Shown here piece by piece: positions 27,524 to 36,828 of a DNA stretch of 64,000 nucleotides (positions are counted from its first letter, which is position 1; every line of letters starts with the position of its first letter). This DNA comes from Pelobacter propionicus DSM 2379. GTDB taxonomy: Bacteria; Desulfobacterota; Desulfuromonadia; Geobacterales; Pseudopelobacteraceae. The notes under the pieces are model-generated. The model worked only from the letters and a program-made list of their open reading frames with translations, was not told where the DNA came from and searched no databases. The stretch lies in NCBI RefSeq assembly GCF_000015045.1, contig NC_008609.1, forward strand, positions 3,647,501 to 3,711,500, in the 5' to 3' direction. A program made the position numbers and the translations under genes.

Positions 27524-30500
27524 TCAGCCATTCCTTTTTTCACTATTGATAAGCAGTACCGTTTCCTCCTTACAGATCCCAAGCTTCTGGGAGACGGCTA
27601 CAAGGTTTTTCGCATAGCTCCGTTGTCCCGCCTGTAGCAGTTTACCGGTGACGTCATGAATGAAATGGGAAAACTCAACTTGATTATTCTGAAGCGCCCT
27701 GAATTCATGGATTGCTTTTTCACCGTTTCCCACTGTAGCCCATAGAATCCCACGCATAAGCAGCAGGACAGGATAGTCAGGGTTCTTCGCCAGGAACTGC
27801 TCGACTTCCGAAAGAGCTCCGTCAATGTTTCCCAGACAGAGCTGGCAGAGCAGGTAATTCACCTGAGCCTCCCGGTAGTCCTGTTTCAACTCCATGGCCC
27901 GCTTTTCAGCGTCACGCCCTTCCTTGAACATGCCCATCTGCAGGCAGACATGCCCCAGGTTGAAATATGCCAGCGGAGAAGCAGGATCAATCTGCAATGC
28001 GCGCTGCCATAGAGACATGGCTTCGTCGTACTTTTTCACACCGGCAGCCTGGATGGCAAGCTCAACGATTGCCTTCGGAGAACCACCGGTTTCAACCATC
28101 TTGCGCTTCCCCAGTTCATAATACTGCTGCAACTTTCGTTGTTGCCGATCATCATCCAGATAACCGTAGTGGTGCACCACAAAGGGAACCAGAAGAGAGG
28201 GAATTCCCTGCCTTTCAAGCGAGGGCTCAACCATCTCATGCAGTGGATTCTCGAAACGGATTACAGACAGATTGGGGAACAGGCGTGCCTTGTCGCTGGG
28301 CATCCAGCCTCTCCCGGCCTCTTCCGATGGGTACTCTCCCCGGTTGGCGCACCATTTTTCCAGATCGACCCGGTTCGTGTAATTGCGGCTGGTAACCGAA
28401 TAAGCAACCTTATTCAGCGGTGATGAACTGACCAGGGAGCGAATCGCTTCATAATCCTGTGACGAGATCACCTCGTCTGCATCCATGACCAGAATCCAGT
28501 CGCCATTTGCCTCTTGCAGCGTGGCATTTCGAGCAGCGGAAAAATTTCCGCTCCAGGGAACATTGATGACACGGGCCCCAAAAATGGCGGAGATTTCTCG
28601 AGTCCTGTCGGTCGAACCGGTATCGGCAACAACCATCTCATCAACGATTGGCAGCAGGCTCTTGAGGCACCGGGGCAGATTCCTTTCTTCGTTCTTGACG
28701 ATCATGCAGAGCGAGATTGTACTGCCCTGGTTCTTCCGTTCGCGAGAAATGGTGAGAGGGCCTAACCTGTCGCGAACCGCCTGGGCTGCATCCAGGAACC
28801 CCTCTCCCCATTTGCAGGTTACCAAAACGTGCTCAACAACCGCCATCGCCTCCCGGAACCGCTCACAACGCAGCAGGACGTCTATATGAATGTACGCCAG
28901 GGTATCGCTGTCAGGATAGAAATGCCGTGCCTCCGCCACGGCACGTTCGGATCCGTCAAGATGCTCCTGATCCGCGATACTGGCATGGTAACGTGTTGCG
29001 ATACTTATGCTGGACGGATCAAGGCGGAATGCTCTTTCCAACAGCAATGCAGCCAACGCTCCATCCCCCGATAGGCGCGCTATTTCGGCAAGCCCCACAA
29101 AACCATGTGCATTTGTCGGACACTGCTTACAGAACTTCTCGAAACAACCCGTGGCGGCCGAGAGATCCCCCTTCGCTAGCAGGATGTGGCCCCGGAGAAG
29201 AATGGCATCATTCTGCTCCACATCAGACTCGGGTATGCTCTTAGCAATACACTCAGCCTCATTCACCCGCCCCAACCCAAGAAGCGCTTGGACGTGCAAA
29301 CACTGTGTCGATGGAGGGAGCTCTGTCGGGCACTCTTGCAGTACGGATACCACTTCCTGATGCATTCCCGCGCTCATAAAAACAGACGCCAGGGCATGGT
29401 AAAAAAGCGGTTCTCCCGGCAATTGCCTGATTCCCTGGTTGAGAAGCAATTCCACCGCATCATCAGCAAACCCACGCTGGTTAAGATTCATTGTCTTTTC
29501 AATCGTTTTGATGCGGATAACCCGGTGTGCCAGCGACTCGTCAGTAACCGGTTTGCTCCATTTCTGGTTAAAGAGCTGCTGATTACGCAACAGCGCTTCG
29601 CGATAGTCAATATTATTGCCCTGAAACGTGGCACTGCCCACATGGTGAATAAACACATCAACGGCGATCCTGTTCTGGAATCCCTCAAGGGCTGCTCGCA
29701 GACAGTAGTCGTCGTCCTCGAAGTTACCAGAACCGAACTGTTCATCCAGCAGACCAATCCTGTCAACGAGTTCACGTCGGAACAGCATGCAGAAACCGAC
29801 TACCCGCCTGGTCGCTATGCGCTGATACCGCTTGGCACGACGAAACGCTCTCGCAAAGTCGTCGAGATCGTCCATCCCTCGGTAGTCAGGCCATGGCCAG
29901 CGCTGAGGGCCGCTGATGTTGTTCGTCATCGGTCCGACGATCCCCACGCCCTCTTCGTCAAAACACTCGAACAATCCAGAAAGCCATTCGGGCGTCACCA
30001 CAACATCGTTATTCAACAAAAGAACGAAGCTGCCACGGGCCGCCCGTATCCCCTGGTTGCACCCTGCTGAAAACCCGAGGTTATCGTGATTCTCAATCAG
30101 ACGGTATTCAGCGCTGTTGACAACCAGCTCTTTCAGCCAGTCAAGCGTGCCGTCCGTCGAGCCATTGTCCACGAAGACAATTTCATGGGATTCTGGCGTA
30201 TGTTTCCGTATGCTCGCAATACACGCTTTGGTGACATCCAACCGGTTGCGGGTCAAAATAATGATTGATACCAAAGGCATACGATTTCCTTTCAGGTGAG
30301 CATCAGTCTGCCATCGGCTGTTCTCCACCGACAAAGCCAATTCGGCTGGCGTGGCATCGCTCAGGGCTTCACTCAGCGGCACTCCATCCTGCTGGCAGTA
30401 GATGTAGTCATCACGTTTGACAACAGAGCCCCATTTTCCCCAAAAAACACTGCGATTACGGTCAAATTTATCTCTCAGACGGAGCAGTTCAGCCTCCATG

Positions 30501-31369
30501 GCTTGAAAGGTTGCCTGAACCTGTCGTGCCAACTGGATTTGCTCCGCGGTTGCCACTCTATTTTTAATGAGCTGGTCAAGTTCGCGCAACCGTCCGGGTC
30601 CAGGAAGCTGCCCCTTAAGCTCATCCATACGTTCGTTGAGTGTTTTGTTCTGGTGGTGGATCACCACGCTTTCGGCACAGTAGTAGATCTGTTTACCGGT
30701 CGCGGTAATGGCATAGCAGAGGTCGTCATCCTCCCAGCCGTTTTCATAACGTTCGTCGAAACAGCCCACCGAGCGAAAATCCGCAGTGCGGATCAGGATA
30801 CAGGCTCCAGTTACCGTTCTGTATGCCCGGCTTTTGTTCACCGCGGGATGATCAGCGGGAAAGCGGTAATAGATGTGATGGGGGTGGGAGGCGGGAAGAC
30901 TCGGATTAGCCCAGACCTTGCCGCAATGCTGTATCGTGCCGTCGGAAAGGAGAAGTTTCGGGACAACTATGCCAATCTCGTCGTTGGAAGATATCAGCGC
31001 GTACAGGGGGGGGAACCAGCCGGGCTGCACTTCCGTATCGTTGTTCAGAAAAAGCAGAAGATGGCCCCGAGCAACATCCGCCCCCCGATTGCACGCCGCA
31101 GCGAAACCATGGGCATAATCATTGCGGACAATACGAAAATGACTGGAGGTTGCGGCGAGTTGCGCAAGAACCTGCGGAGTGCTGTCACTGGAGCCATCAT
31201 CGACAATGATGATTTCATGGTCTATATCTGGCGGAGAGGCATGCAGTGCCTTCAGACAGGCCTGTGTGTAGACGACCTGGTTATGTACAGGAATAACGAT
31301 CGAAAGAGAGTACGTCCTAGAGTCCTGCAAGAAAATTCCTCGCCTCGGTGTTCCAGGGTTCCAACTCAA
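27524..31369 (-). CDS. Multidomain protein with three GT2 domains and two TPR blocks
   Basis: A protein of up to 1281 residues. Order: GT2 domain 1 (SLSIVIPVHNQ, about 20-290), GT2 domain 2 (PLVSIIILTRNR, about 365-600), TPR block (about 630-850), GT2 domain 3 of the SPASM-adjacent kind (SLCMIVKNEERNLPRCLKSL, about 870-1080) and a second TPR block (about 1110-1240). GT-A metal motifs of the LNNDTE and MDADE types are present. The ATG at 31369 would overlap the upstream TPR gene by 53 bases. A TTG at 31330, with AGGAA ahead of it, is a good alternative. Likely assembles a glycan; acceptor and donor unknown. Confidence 0.87.
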   Translation of the reverse strand: MSWNPGTPRRGIFLQDSRTYSLSIVIPVHNQVVYTQACLKALHASPPDIDHEIIIVDDGSSDSTPQVLAQLAATSSHFRIVRNDYAHGFAAACNRGADVARGHLLLFLNNDTEVQPGWFPPLYALISSNDEIGIVVPKLLLSDGTIQHCGKVWANPSLPASHPHHIYYRFPADHPAVNKSRAYRTVTGACILIRTADFRSVGCFDERYENGWEDDDLCYAITATGKQIYYCAESVVIHHQNKTLNERMDELKGQLPGPGRLRELDQLIKNRVATAEQIQLARQVQATFQAMEAELLRLRDKFDRNRSVFWGKWGSVVKRDDYIYCQQDGVPLSEALSDATPAELALSVENSRWQTDAHLKGNRMPLVSIIILTRNRLDVTKACIASIRKHTPESHEIVFVDNGSTDGTLDWLKELVVNSAEYRLIENHDNLGFSAGCNQGIRAARGSFVLLLNNDVVVTPEWLSGLFECFDEEGVGIVGPMTNNISGPQRWPWPDYRGMDDLDDFARAFRRAKRYQRIATRRVVGFCMLFRRELVDRIGLLDEQFGSGNFEDDDYCLRAALEGFQNRIAVDVFIHHVGSATFQGNNIDYREALLRNQQLFNQKWSKPVTDESLAHRVIRIKTIEKTMNLNQRGFADDAVELLLNQGIRQLPGEPLFYHALASVFMSAGMHQEVVSVLQECPTELPPSTQCLHVQALLGLGRVNEAECIAKSIPESDVEQNDAILLRGHILLAKGDLSAATGCFEKFCKQCPTNAHGFVGLAEIARLSGDGALAALLLERAFRLDPSSISIATRYHASIADQEHLDGSERAVAEARHFYPDSDTLAYIHIDVLLRCERFREAMAVVEHVLVTCKWGEGFLDAAQAVRDRLGPLTISRERKNQGSTISLCMIVKNEERNLPRCLKSLLPIVDEMVVADTGSTDRTREISAIFGARVINVPWSGNFSAARNATLQEANGDWILVMDADEVISSQDYEAIRSLVSSSPLNKVAYSVTSRNYTNRVDLEKWCANRGEYPSEEAGRGWMPSDKARLFPNLSVIRFENPLHEMVEPSLERQGIPSLLVPFVVHHYGYLDDDRQQRKLQQYYELGKRKMVETGGSPKAIVELAIQAAGVKKYDEAMSLWQRALQIDPASPLAYFNLGHVCLQMGMFKEGRDAEKRAMELKQDYREAQVNYLLCQLCLGNIDGALSEVEQFLAKNPDYPVLLLMRGILWATVGNGEKAIHEFRALQNNQVEFSHFIHDVTGKLLQAGQRSYAKNLVAVSQKLGICKEETVLLINSEKRNG

Positions 31370-32402
31370 TTACCCGTCCGATAAACAGCCGCGCCTGTTC
31401 GCCAAGTCTGTTGGCGGCGGAAATAATAGCCAGTGCTGTCAAGACTTCCACGTCATCTGGGTATTCACGGAGCAAGCGGGTGTAGATCGTGATCGCCTCG
31501 TCCGTTCGTCCAAGGCAGCTGTAATACAGGGCGGCCAGGTTCTTCTGGAAGGTCGTGTTGGCAGGATTGTTTCTGACGGCGGTTTCGTGGTGGAGGAGTG
31601 CCTGTTCCAGGTCTCCCCGTCGCGTGTGAAGAACTCCCAAGTCATTGTGTGCGAGGGCGTTGTCAGGTTCCTGGGTGACAAGCTGCTCCAGGGTCAAGAG
31701 CGCCTGATCGTCGTCCCTGGCAGACAACTGTTCCTGAGCCCTGCGGTACAACTCATCCGCAGCAAGAGATGGCTGCCGTGCCACATCCGTGGTCTCTTGA
31801 CTGAGTGTCTGCCTGATTCTGGCCAGAATATCCTCTAGGTTGTCCGTCACCGGAGCTGATTCGGTAGTTGTCTCCTCGCGTGCCACATCGGGTCTGCCAG
31901 AAACTGGCGATGCTGCCGGAGACACATCGCAGACATGAACGTCAGTGATGGCAGAGTCCTTCTGCTCCAACTCCGAGAGGCGCTGGCTGAAGAGCTGCGC
32001 CTCCTGCTCGCGCCCCACTCGCCTGCTTATATCCACCATCAGGCGAAGCAGGTCGGTGTCATCGGGAAACGAGTTAAGGAGTTGCGTCAGCATCATGATC
32101 GCATCGTCAACCCAGCCAAGCTCGACAAAGTAAAATTCCGCCAAATTTTTTATTATGCTGGGATTACCCGGCTGAATTCTATTCGCCTTCTCGTAACAGG
32201 CCAGAGACAAGAGTTTTTCTCCCACGCGACTGTAGAGGACACCCAAGTCGTTATAGGGCAGGGCCACTTCGGGGTACATTTTCAGAAATGTCTTGATCTC
32301 CACTATGGTCGTGGCGGGATCACCCATGTTCATCTGGCACTGAAGCCGTCTATAGGCATTTTGCGCCTCATACAGCGTCGCGGGGACTATCTGATAGCTC
32401 AT
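31317..32402 (-). CDS. TPR-repeat protein
   Basis: A 361-residue soluble protein with two TPR blocks (about 10-160 and 220-355; for example LPYNDLGVLYSRVGEKLLSLACYEKA and AHNDLGVLHTRRGDLEQALL) joined by a disordered Ser/Thr/Pro-rich linker (about 160-215). There is no catalytic domain. I start at 32402 with AAGGAG nine bases upstream. It overlaps the start of the three-GT2 gene, so the two are probably made together and may act as scaffold and enzyme. Confidence 0.82.
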   Translation of the reverse strand: MSYQIVPATLYEAQNAYRRLQCQMNMGDPATTIVEIKTFLKMYPEVALPYNDLGVLYSRVGEKLLSLACYEKANRIQPGNPSIIKNLAEFYFVELGWVDDAIMMLTQLLNSFPDDTDLLRLMVDISRRVGREQEAQLFSQRLSELEQKDSAITDVHVCDVSPAASPVSGRPDVAREETTTESAPVTDNLEDILARIRQTLSQETTDVARQPSLAADELYRRAQEQLSARDDDQALLTLEQLVTQEPDNALAHNDLGVLHTRRGDLEQALLHHETAVRNNPANTTFQKNLAALYYSCLGRTDEAITIYTRLLREYPDDVEVLTALAIISAANRLGEQARLFIGRVIELEPWNTEARNFLAGL

Positions 32403-32519
32403 GCGCGTGTTCTCCTTAGTCCAAGCAATATTTCTGTAATCCTTGTACATCAGGATATCTTTGTGAACAACAAAAAAGACTGCACCAGGCAGCCAAACAA
32501 ACAACACTTGACTTAAAGG

Positions 32520-32567
32520 ACTTAACAGCTACCGGCAAGTTATGCCTCAAGCGGGTAGTTGTTGAGT
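32520..32567 (+). repeat. Intergenic inverted repeat with 14-base stem
   Basis: ACTTAACAGCTACC (32520-32533) pairs with GGTAGTTGTTGAGT (32554-32567). On + strand RNA all 14 positions pair (two G-U wobbles); on minus strand RNA two positions mismatch. The 20-base loop begins GGCAAGTTATGCC, itself a small stem. No T run follows. Function unknown. Confidence 0.5.
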
Positions 32568-32667
32568 ATCCCCTCATCTGCTTGCACATACAGGGCTCCA
32601 CAACGTTCACAACCCGCTTCAGGTGACAGGGCCGTCATCTGGTGGAGAGAACCCTACTCATAGCATC

Positions 32668-35600
32668 CTATCTGGTGCCCTGCGGCAAAGTCCCCCTAAT
32701 CGCTTGCAACAGCGTATCACGGGTTGCAGTGAAAAACACTTCCTGTGGATTGACTTCGGCAAGGTATTCGATATGTCTCAGCGCATCAATATATTGTCCT
32801 GCCCTCATATAACGTTCACAAAGCGCCACTCTTGCCGGATGATTCTCTCTGTCAACTACAAGTGCGATTTCAAGCAAGGGGATTGCCGTGCCGTCATTCA
32901 GGGCAACGGCTCTCTTCCAGATCAGAGCTGATTTTATCTGGGAAAAACTGGCCCCACTCGGAGCTAAATCTGCAAGCATTTCAGCAGTTACGCTACTATT
33001 GGTAAGGTATGACTGCAGACGTTCACCAATGAACTGAAATGTATTGAATGCTCCATTGAACATCGTCGCCGTTCTCCGCGCCTGAACGAGAGGCTTTTCT
33101 TTGACGAAGTCATCATATTTCCCACATACGGCTTTGTACGTTTCGAAAAACAGAGGTGCGCTGCTACTCGTCATACTGGAACCATCCGGCCGATAGGTAT
33201 ACTCGCAGGTCACTGTTTTGATATGAGCAAAGCGCTCGTGGCGGGACATCCTGATCCAGAGATCCCAATCTTCGTGGCGAGACAGGTATTCGTCAAACAT
33301 ACCGCTCAGGGAGAGACAAGCCTTTTCGTGAATAATGCAGAGAACCGGTATGAAGTTGACATACAGGATGGCATCATAATCAAAATCCCGGGAGTAGACC
33401 ACCTCCTTCTTGACGGTCACAAAACCGTTTGCGGCCTTTTGCTGGATGGCGCAGTTGGCATCGGTATAAGCGACCCGGCAGTCGTTTGACTCCAGATAAC
33501 CGACGAGCGTCTCCAGATGATTGGGGTAATAGGTATCATCGTCGTCCAGGTAGGCGATATATTTTCCTCTGGCGGCATTGATTCCTGTATTCCTAGCCGC
33601 TGCGAGGCCGCGGTTGGTTTCGTGCGCCAGATGCCTGATATTTTCCCGGTCACCAAAACGTTCGAGAACCGGCCGAACATCTGTTCCGGCATCGTTGACT
33701 ACGATAATCTCGAAGGACTGCATGGTCTGCGCAAGGATGCTCGAGATTGCGGTCGCAAGCATGTCCGGGCGGTTGTGCGTCGGAACGATAACTGAAACCA
33801 ATGGGGCTATAGGTGTCGCAGGAACCAGTTTAGCAGCATTGCAGACAGGAGATCCTCGTCGCTTCGATGCTGCGCTTCGCGCCATTTCCGCGAAATAGTC
33901 CTGCTGCGCTTTTTTTCGTGCCGAAATACCGTGAGGCGATTCTCTCCAGCAATAGAGCGGTTCGGTCACGTTAGCGAGCTTGTAGCGTTCTGACAAACGG
34001 AGAAATAAGTCGTAATCCTGTGCATAGATGAAGCGCTCATCATATCCGCCGACTATCTCAAAGCAGCTTTTACGCATCATCACACTGCCGTGCCCAAACC
34101 AGTTCTGTCGCAGCAGTTCTCGTTGAATCAACTCCGGACGATCAAGTACGTCAATTATGCCGGTCACCGCACCATGTTCGTCCATGGTGTAATAGGAGCT
34201 GCCGACAACAGCGATTTCCGGGTTGTTTTCGAGAGACTCCACCTGCCTCGCAAGGCGATGGGGAACAGAGATGTCATCCGCGTCCATACGGGCAACATAC
34301 TTTCCACGGGCAGCCCGTATACCAATATTGAGGGAAGCCGTCAGGCCCAGGTTCCCAGTGTTCCGGATGATCGCCAGCCGGGGATCTTTGAATTGCAGGA
34401 GAATGTCCGGGGTAGCATCCGTGGAGGCATCATCGATGATGATAAATTCGTAGTTGAGAAAACTCTGACAAAAAATACTCTGAATTGCCTGCCTGAGATA
34501 GCACTCTCCATTGTGCACCGACATGACGACAGAAACGAGCGGAGATGCAATCTTCCCATTTTCAAACGTTACGGGGACTTTCGCATCCCAGGCTGAGCCG
34601 TAAAACAGTTCCACGCTACGGTTATGACCTTTCATATAGGCCAGTCCCCGGTCATCAATAAATTCGACGTAGTCGTGTTTCTGGGCATAGCGGAGCAGTT
34701 CGCTGTCCGGTATACCGACAAAAATATTGAACCACGTTACCGTCGGCTTGATCTCCTCCAGAAGAGACGCCGTCATGCGCAGGTCGTCTTCGGTCTCGGT
34801 TGGAACACCCACAATAACACTTGCCGCGGTTTTTATGCCAAGCTCATGACACCACAGGAAGGCATTCCGTATCTGTTGAACGTTTATTCCCTTCTTCATG
34901 AAGTCCAGCAGCCGCTGCGATCCGCTTTCCACTCCGAAATAGAATCCCACCGCGCCGGCCCGGGCCATCAGTTCCACGAGATCTCGGTCCAGGTTCGAGA
35001 CTCGCGATTCACATACCCAGGGTATGCGGATGTTCCGTTCCATCAGCAGATTGCAGAAGCGTATCAGACGGTCCCGCTTCAGGGTAAAATTGTCTTCCCG
35101 GAAATAGATGCCCCTGGCGCCGAAATTTTTCACTACATGCTCGATATCGGCCACAATCCGTTCGGCACTGAAATACGTATAATGTTTTCCCCAGATGGAG
35201 CAGACCGAGCAGAAGGTGCAGCTGAACGGGCACCCTCGGCTGGTGTTCATGGTGAACACCGGAGCTTCGGGAAGCCAGTTGCCCCCCCAGTTGTAAGGGA
35301 GTTCGGAGAAGTAGTCCCAGGCCGGCATGGGGAGTTCATCCAGGTTTTCAATGGATGGATAGTGAACTATACGCTCTGTTACCTTTCCGGAGACAATATC
35401 GCGGACGGCATACTCTCCCTCACCGATGACAATATGATCGACAAAAGGAGGGATAGTTTCAGGACAGACCGAAGCATGAGGGCCACCAGCAATAATCTTT
35501 CCGTTCCAGAAACCTCTCTGCCTCAATTCCTCAAGGAGATAGAACATCCTCAGAGAGTCTCTGAAGCAGATTGTGTTGGTATAAATGCCGACAAAATCAA

Positions 35601-36690
35601 TCCGATGACGTTTGAGATAGTCAGTTTCAAGAAAACTGCTGGGACTGAGGTAGTTGTCGATGAAGAAAACGTTGTGTCCCGCTTCACGCAGGGTAGAAAT
35701 GAGGAACCCCACACCGATGGGGGGGCGTTTCTCGCCGGTGGAAAAGGGGGTCTGGTTAGGTGCAGCGGAGGTGGCCAGCAGTACATTTTTCCCTTCGCTC
35801 TTCAGCTCCGGGGGGACGACCTCATTCCACCGGACGCCGTACCGACGGGCAAAGCATTTTCGGACTTCATCCTTACAGGTAAGCTTTTCGGGCATGGACA
35901 GATCGGAGCGACTGATGACCTGCAGAGTTGCCTCTCCCATCTGCTGCCAGAGCTCCGGCATGGACATATTGAGCATCCTCTGACTATTACTCGGAACATA
36001 ATCAAACGGCACGCTATCCTTTCTGGCTTCTACGCTTTCATTATCGGTTACCCTCCAATAAAAGAGAGGTTCGGGGATATGGGCAATAGTCCCTTGCAGG
36101 ACAAAATAAGCAAGGCTCACCTGATCCAGCCCCCAAACAAATCCAAAACCCAGCTTGAAAAACGACTTTAAATGGTCAAGCTGTACTAAGCCATAACAGG
36201 GGTCGCCTCCAGAGATATTGTTGACAAGATACGTTATTCGACTTGTCGCTGGCATTCCTCGGAGGTCCCAGTTGTTAGGCGCCAACCCCAGGACCTCGTT
36301 GCTGGTATCAATACGAATCGTTCTTGCATAGCAAAGAATGATGTCTGAATCTGCTTCCATAATGCTAACAGCTTTGAAAATGAACGTTGGATGCCACAAA
36401 TCGTGACCTGCAGCATACATGAAATACTTTCCTTTCGATTTTTCGATAACCGAACGCCCATTTACATCAGCCCCCAAATTTTTATCAGACCTATAATAGC
36501 GAATATGAGAGTATTGACTTTGAAAATATTTGCAAATTTCTCCTGTACTGTCTGTGGATGCGTTATCGCTAATAATTATTTCAATATTAGGGTAGTTTTG
36601 CGACACTAGTGATTCCAAAGCAGCTCGCAAAAACCGTTCTTCATTGTATATAGCTACCCCAATACTTACCAATGGAACTGATTCTATCAT
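32668..36690 (-). CDS. Giant fusion: GT2 - B12-binding radical SAM - GT2 - GT2
   Basis: A 1340-residue protein. Domain order: GT2 domain 1 (PLVSIGVAIYNEERFL, about 6-230); B12-binding region (about 305-440, LLATSAAPNQTPFSTGEKRP to GEGEYAVRDI); radical SAM core with the cluster motif CPFSCTFC near 487 (about 480-690); GT2 domain 2 (PLVSVVMSVHNGE, about 715-930); GT2 domain 3 (PLVSVIVPTHNRPDML, about 960-1190); helical TPR-like tail. I start at 36690 because GGGGA lies seven bases upstream; another 37 codons are open upstream. B12 radical SAM enzymes often methylate or rearrange unreactive carbons, so this may build and modify a glycan in one chain (inference). Confidence 0.88.
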   Translation of the reverse strand: MIESVPLVSIGVAIYNEERFLRAALESLVSQNYPNIEIIISDNASTDSTGEICKYFQSQYSHIRYYRSDKNLGADVNGRSVIEKSKGKYFMYAAGHDLWHPTFIFKAVSIMEADSDIILCYARTIRIDTSNEVLGLAPNNWDLRGMPATSRITYLVNNISGGDPCYGLVQLDHLKSFFKLGFGFVWGLDQVSLAYFVLQGTIAHIPEPLFYWRVTDNESVEARKDSVPFDYVPSNSQRMLNMSMPELWQQMGEATLQVISRSDLSMPEKLTCKDEVRKCFARRYGVRWNEVVPPELKSEGKNVLLATSAAPNQTPFSTGEKRPPIGVGFLISTLREAGHNVFFIDNYLSPSSFLETDYLKRHRIDFVGIYTNTICFRDSLRMFYLLEELRQRGFWNGKIIAGGPHASVCPETIPPFVDHIVIGEGEYAVRDIVSGKVTERIVHYPSIENLDELPMPAWDYFSELPYNWGGNWLPEAPVFTMNTSRGCPFSCTFCSVCSIWGKHYTYFSAERIVADIEHVVKNFGARGIYFREDNFTLKRDRLIRFCNLLMERNIRIPWVCESRVSNLDRDLVELMARAGAVGFYFGVESGSQRLLDFMKKGINVQQIRNAFLWCHELGIKTAASVIVGVPTETEDDLRMTASLLEEIKPTVTWFNIFVGIPDSELLRYAQKHDYVEFIDDRGLAYMKGHNRSVELFYGSAWDAKVPVTFENGKIASPLVSVVMSVHNGECYLRQAIQSIFCQSFLNYEFIIIDDASTDATPDILLQFKDPRLAIIRNTGNLGLTASLNIGIRAARGKYVARMDADDISVPHRLARQVESLENNPEIAVVGSSYYTMDEHGAVTGIIDVLDRPELIQRELLRQNWFGHGSVMMRKSCFEIVGGYDERFIYAQDYDLFLRLSERYKLANVTEPLYCWRESPHGISARKKAQQDYFAEMARSAASKRRGSPVCNAAKLVPATPIAPLVSVIVPTHNRPDMLATAISSILAQTMQSFEIIVVNDAGTDVRPVLERFGDRENIRHLAHETNRGLAAARNTGINAARGKYIAYLDDDDTYYPNHLETLVGYLESNDCRVAYTDANCAIQQKAANGFVTVKKEVVYSRDFDYDAILYVNFIPVLCIIHEKACLSLSGMFDEYLSRHEDWDLWIRMSRHERFAHIKTVTCEYTYRPDGSSMTSSSAPLFFETYKAVCGKYDDFVKEKPLVQARRTATMFNGAFNTFQFIGERLQSYLTNSSVTAEMLADLAPSGASFSQIKSALIWKRAVALNDGTAIPLLEIALVVDRENHPARVALCERYMRAGQYIDALRHIEYLAEVNPQEVFFTATRDTLLQAIRGTLPQGTR

Positions 36691-36828
36691 GTACATATCC
36701 CCACGTAATCCATAATTACTTAAAAATATTACTTGCGTGTTAAATATAAAAACACAGCCTTTCATGCCACTAAATAGAAGCAGATATTGATTTAAATACA
36801 AAAAACAGCTGGCTTTGCTAAATTACTG

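Noticed and set aside
29186-31384. Two long + strand frames opposite the three-GT2 gene
   Set aside because: Antisense shadows of a gene with clear glycosyltransferase and TPR motifs.
34624-36171. Open frame of about 515 codons on the + strand opposite the giant fusion gene
   Set aside because: The minus-strand frame has clear radical SAM and GT2 motifs; the + strand product has none.
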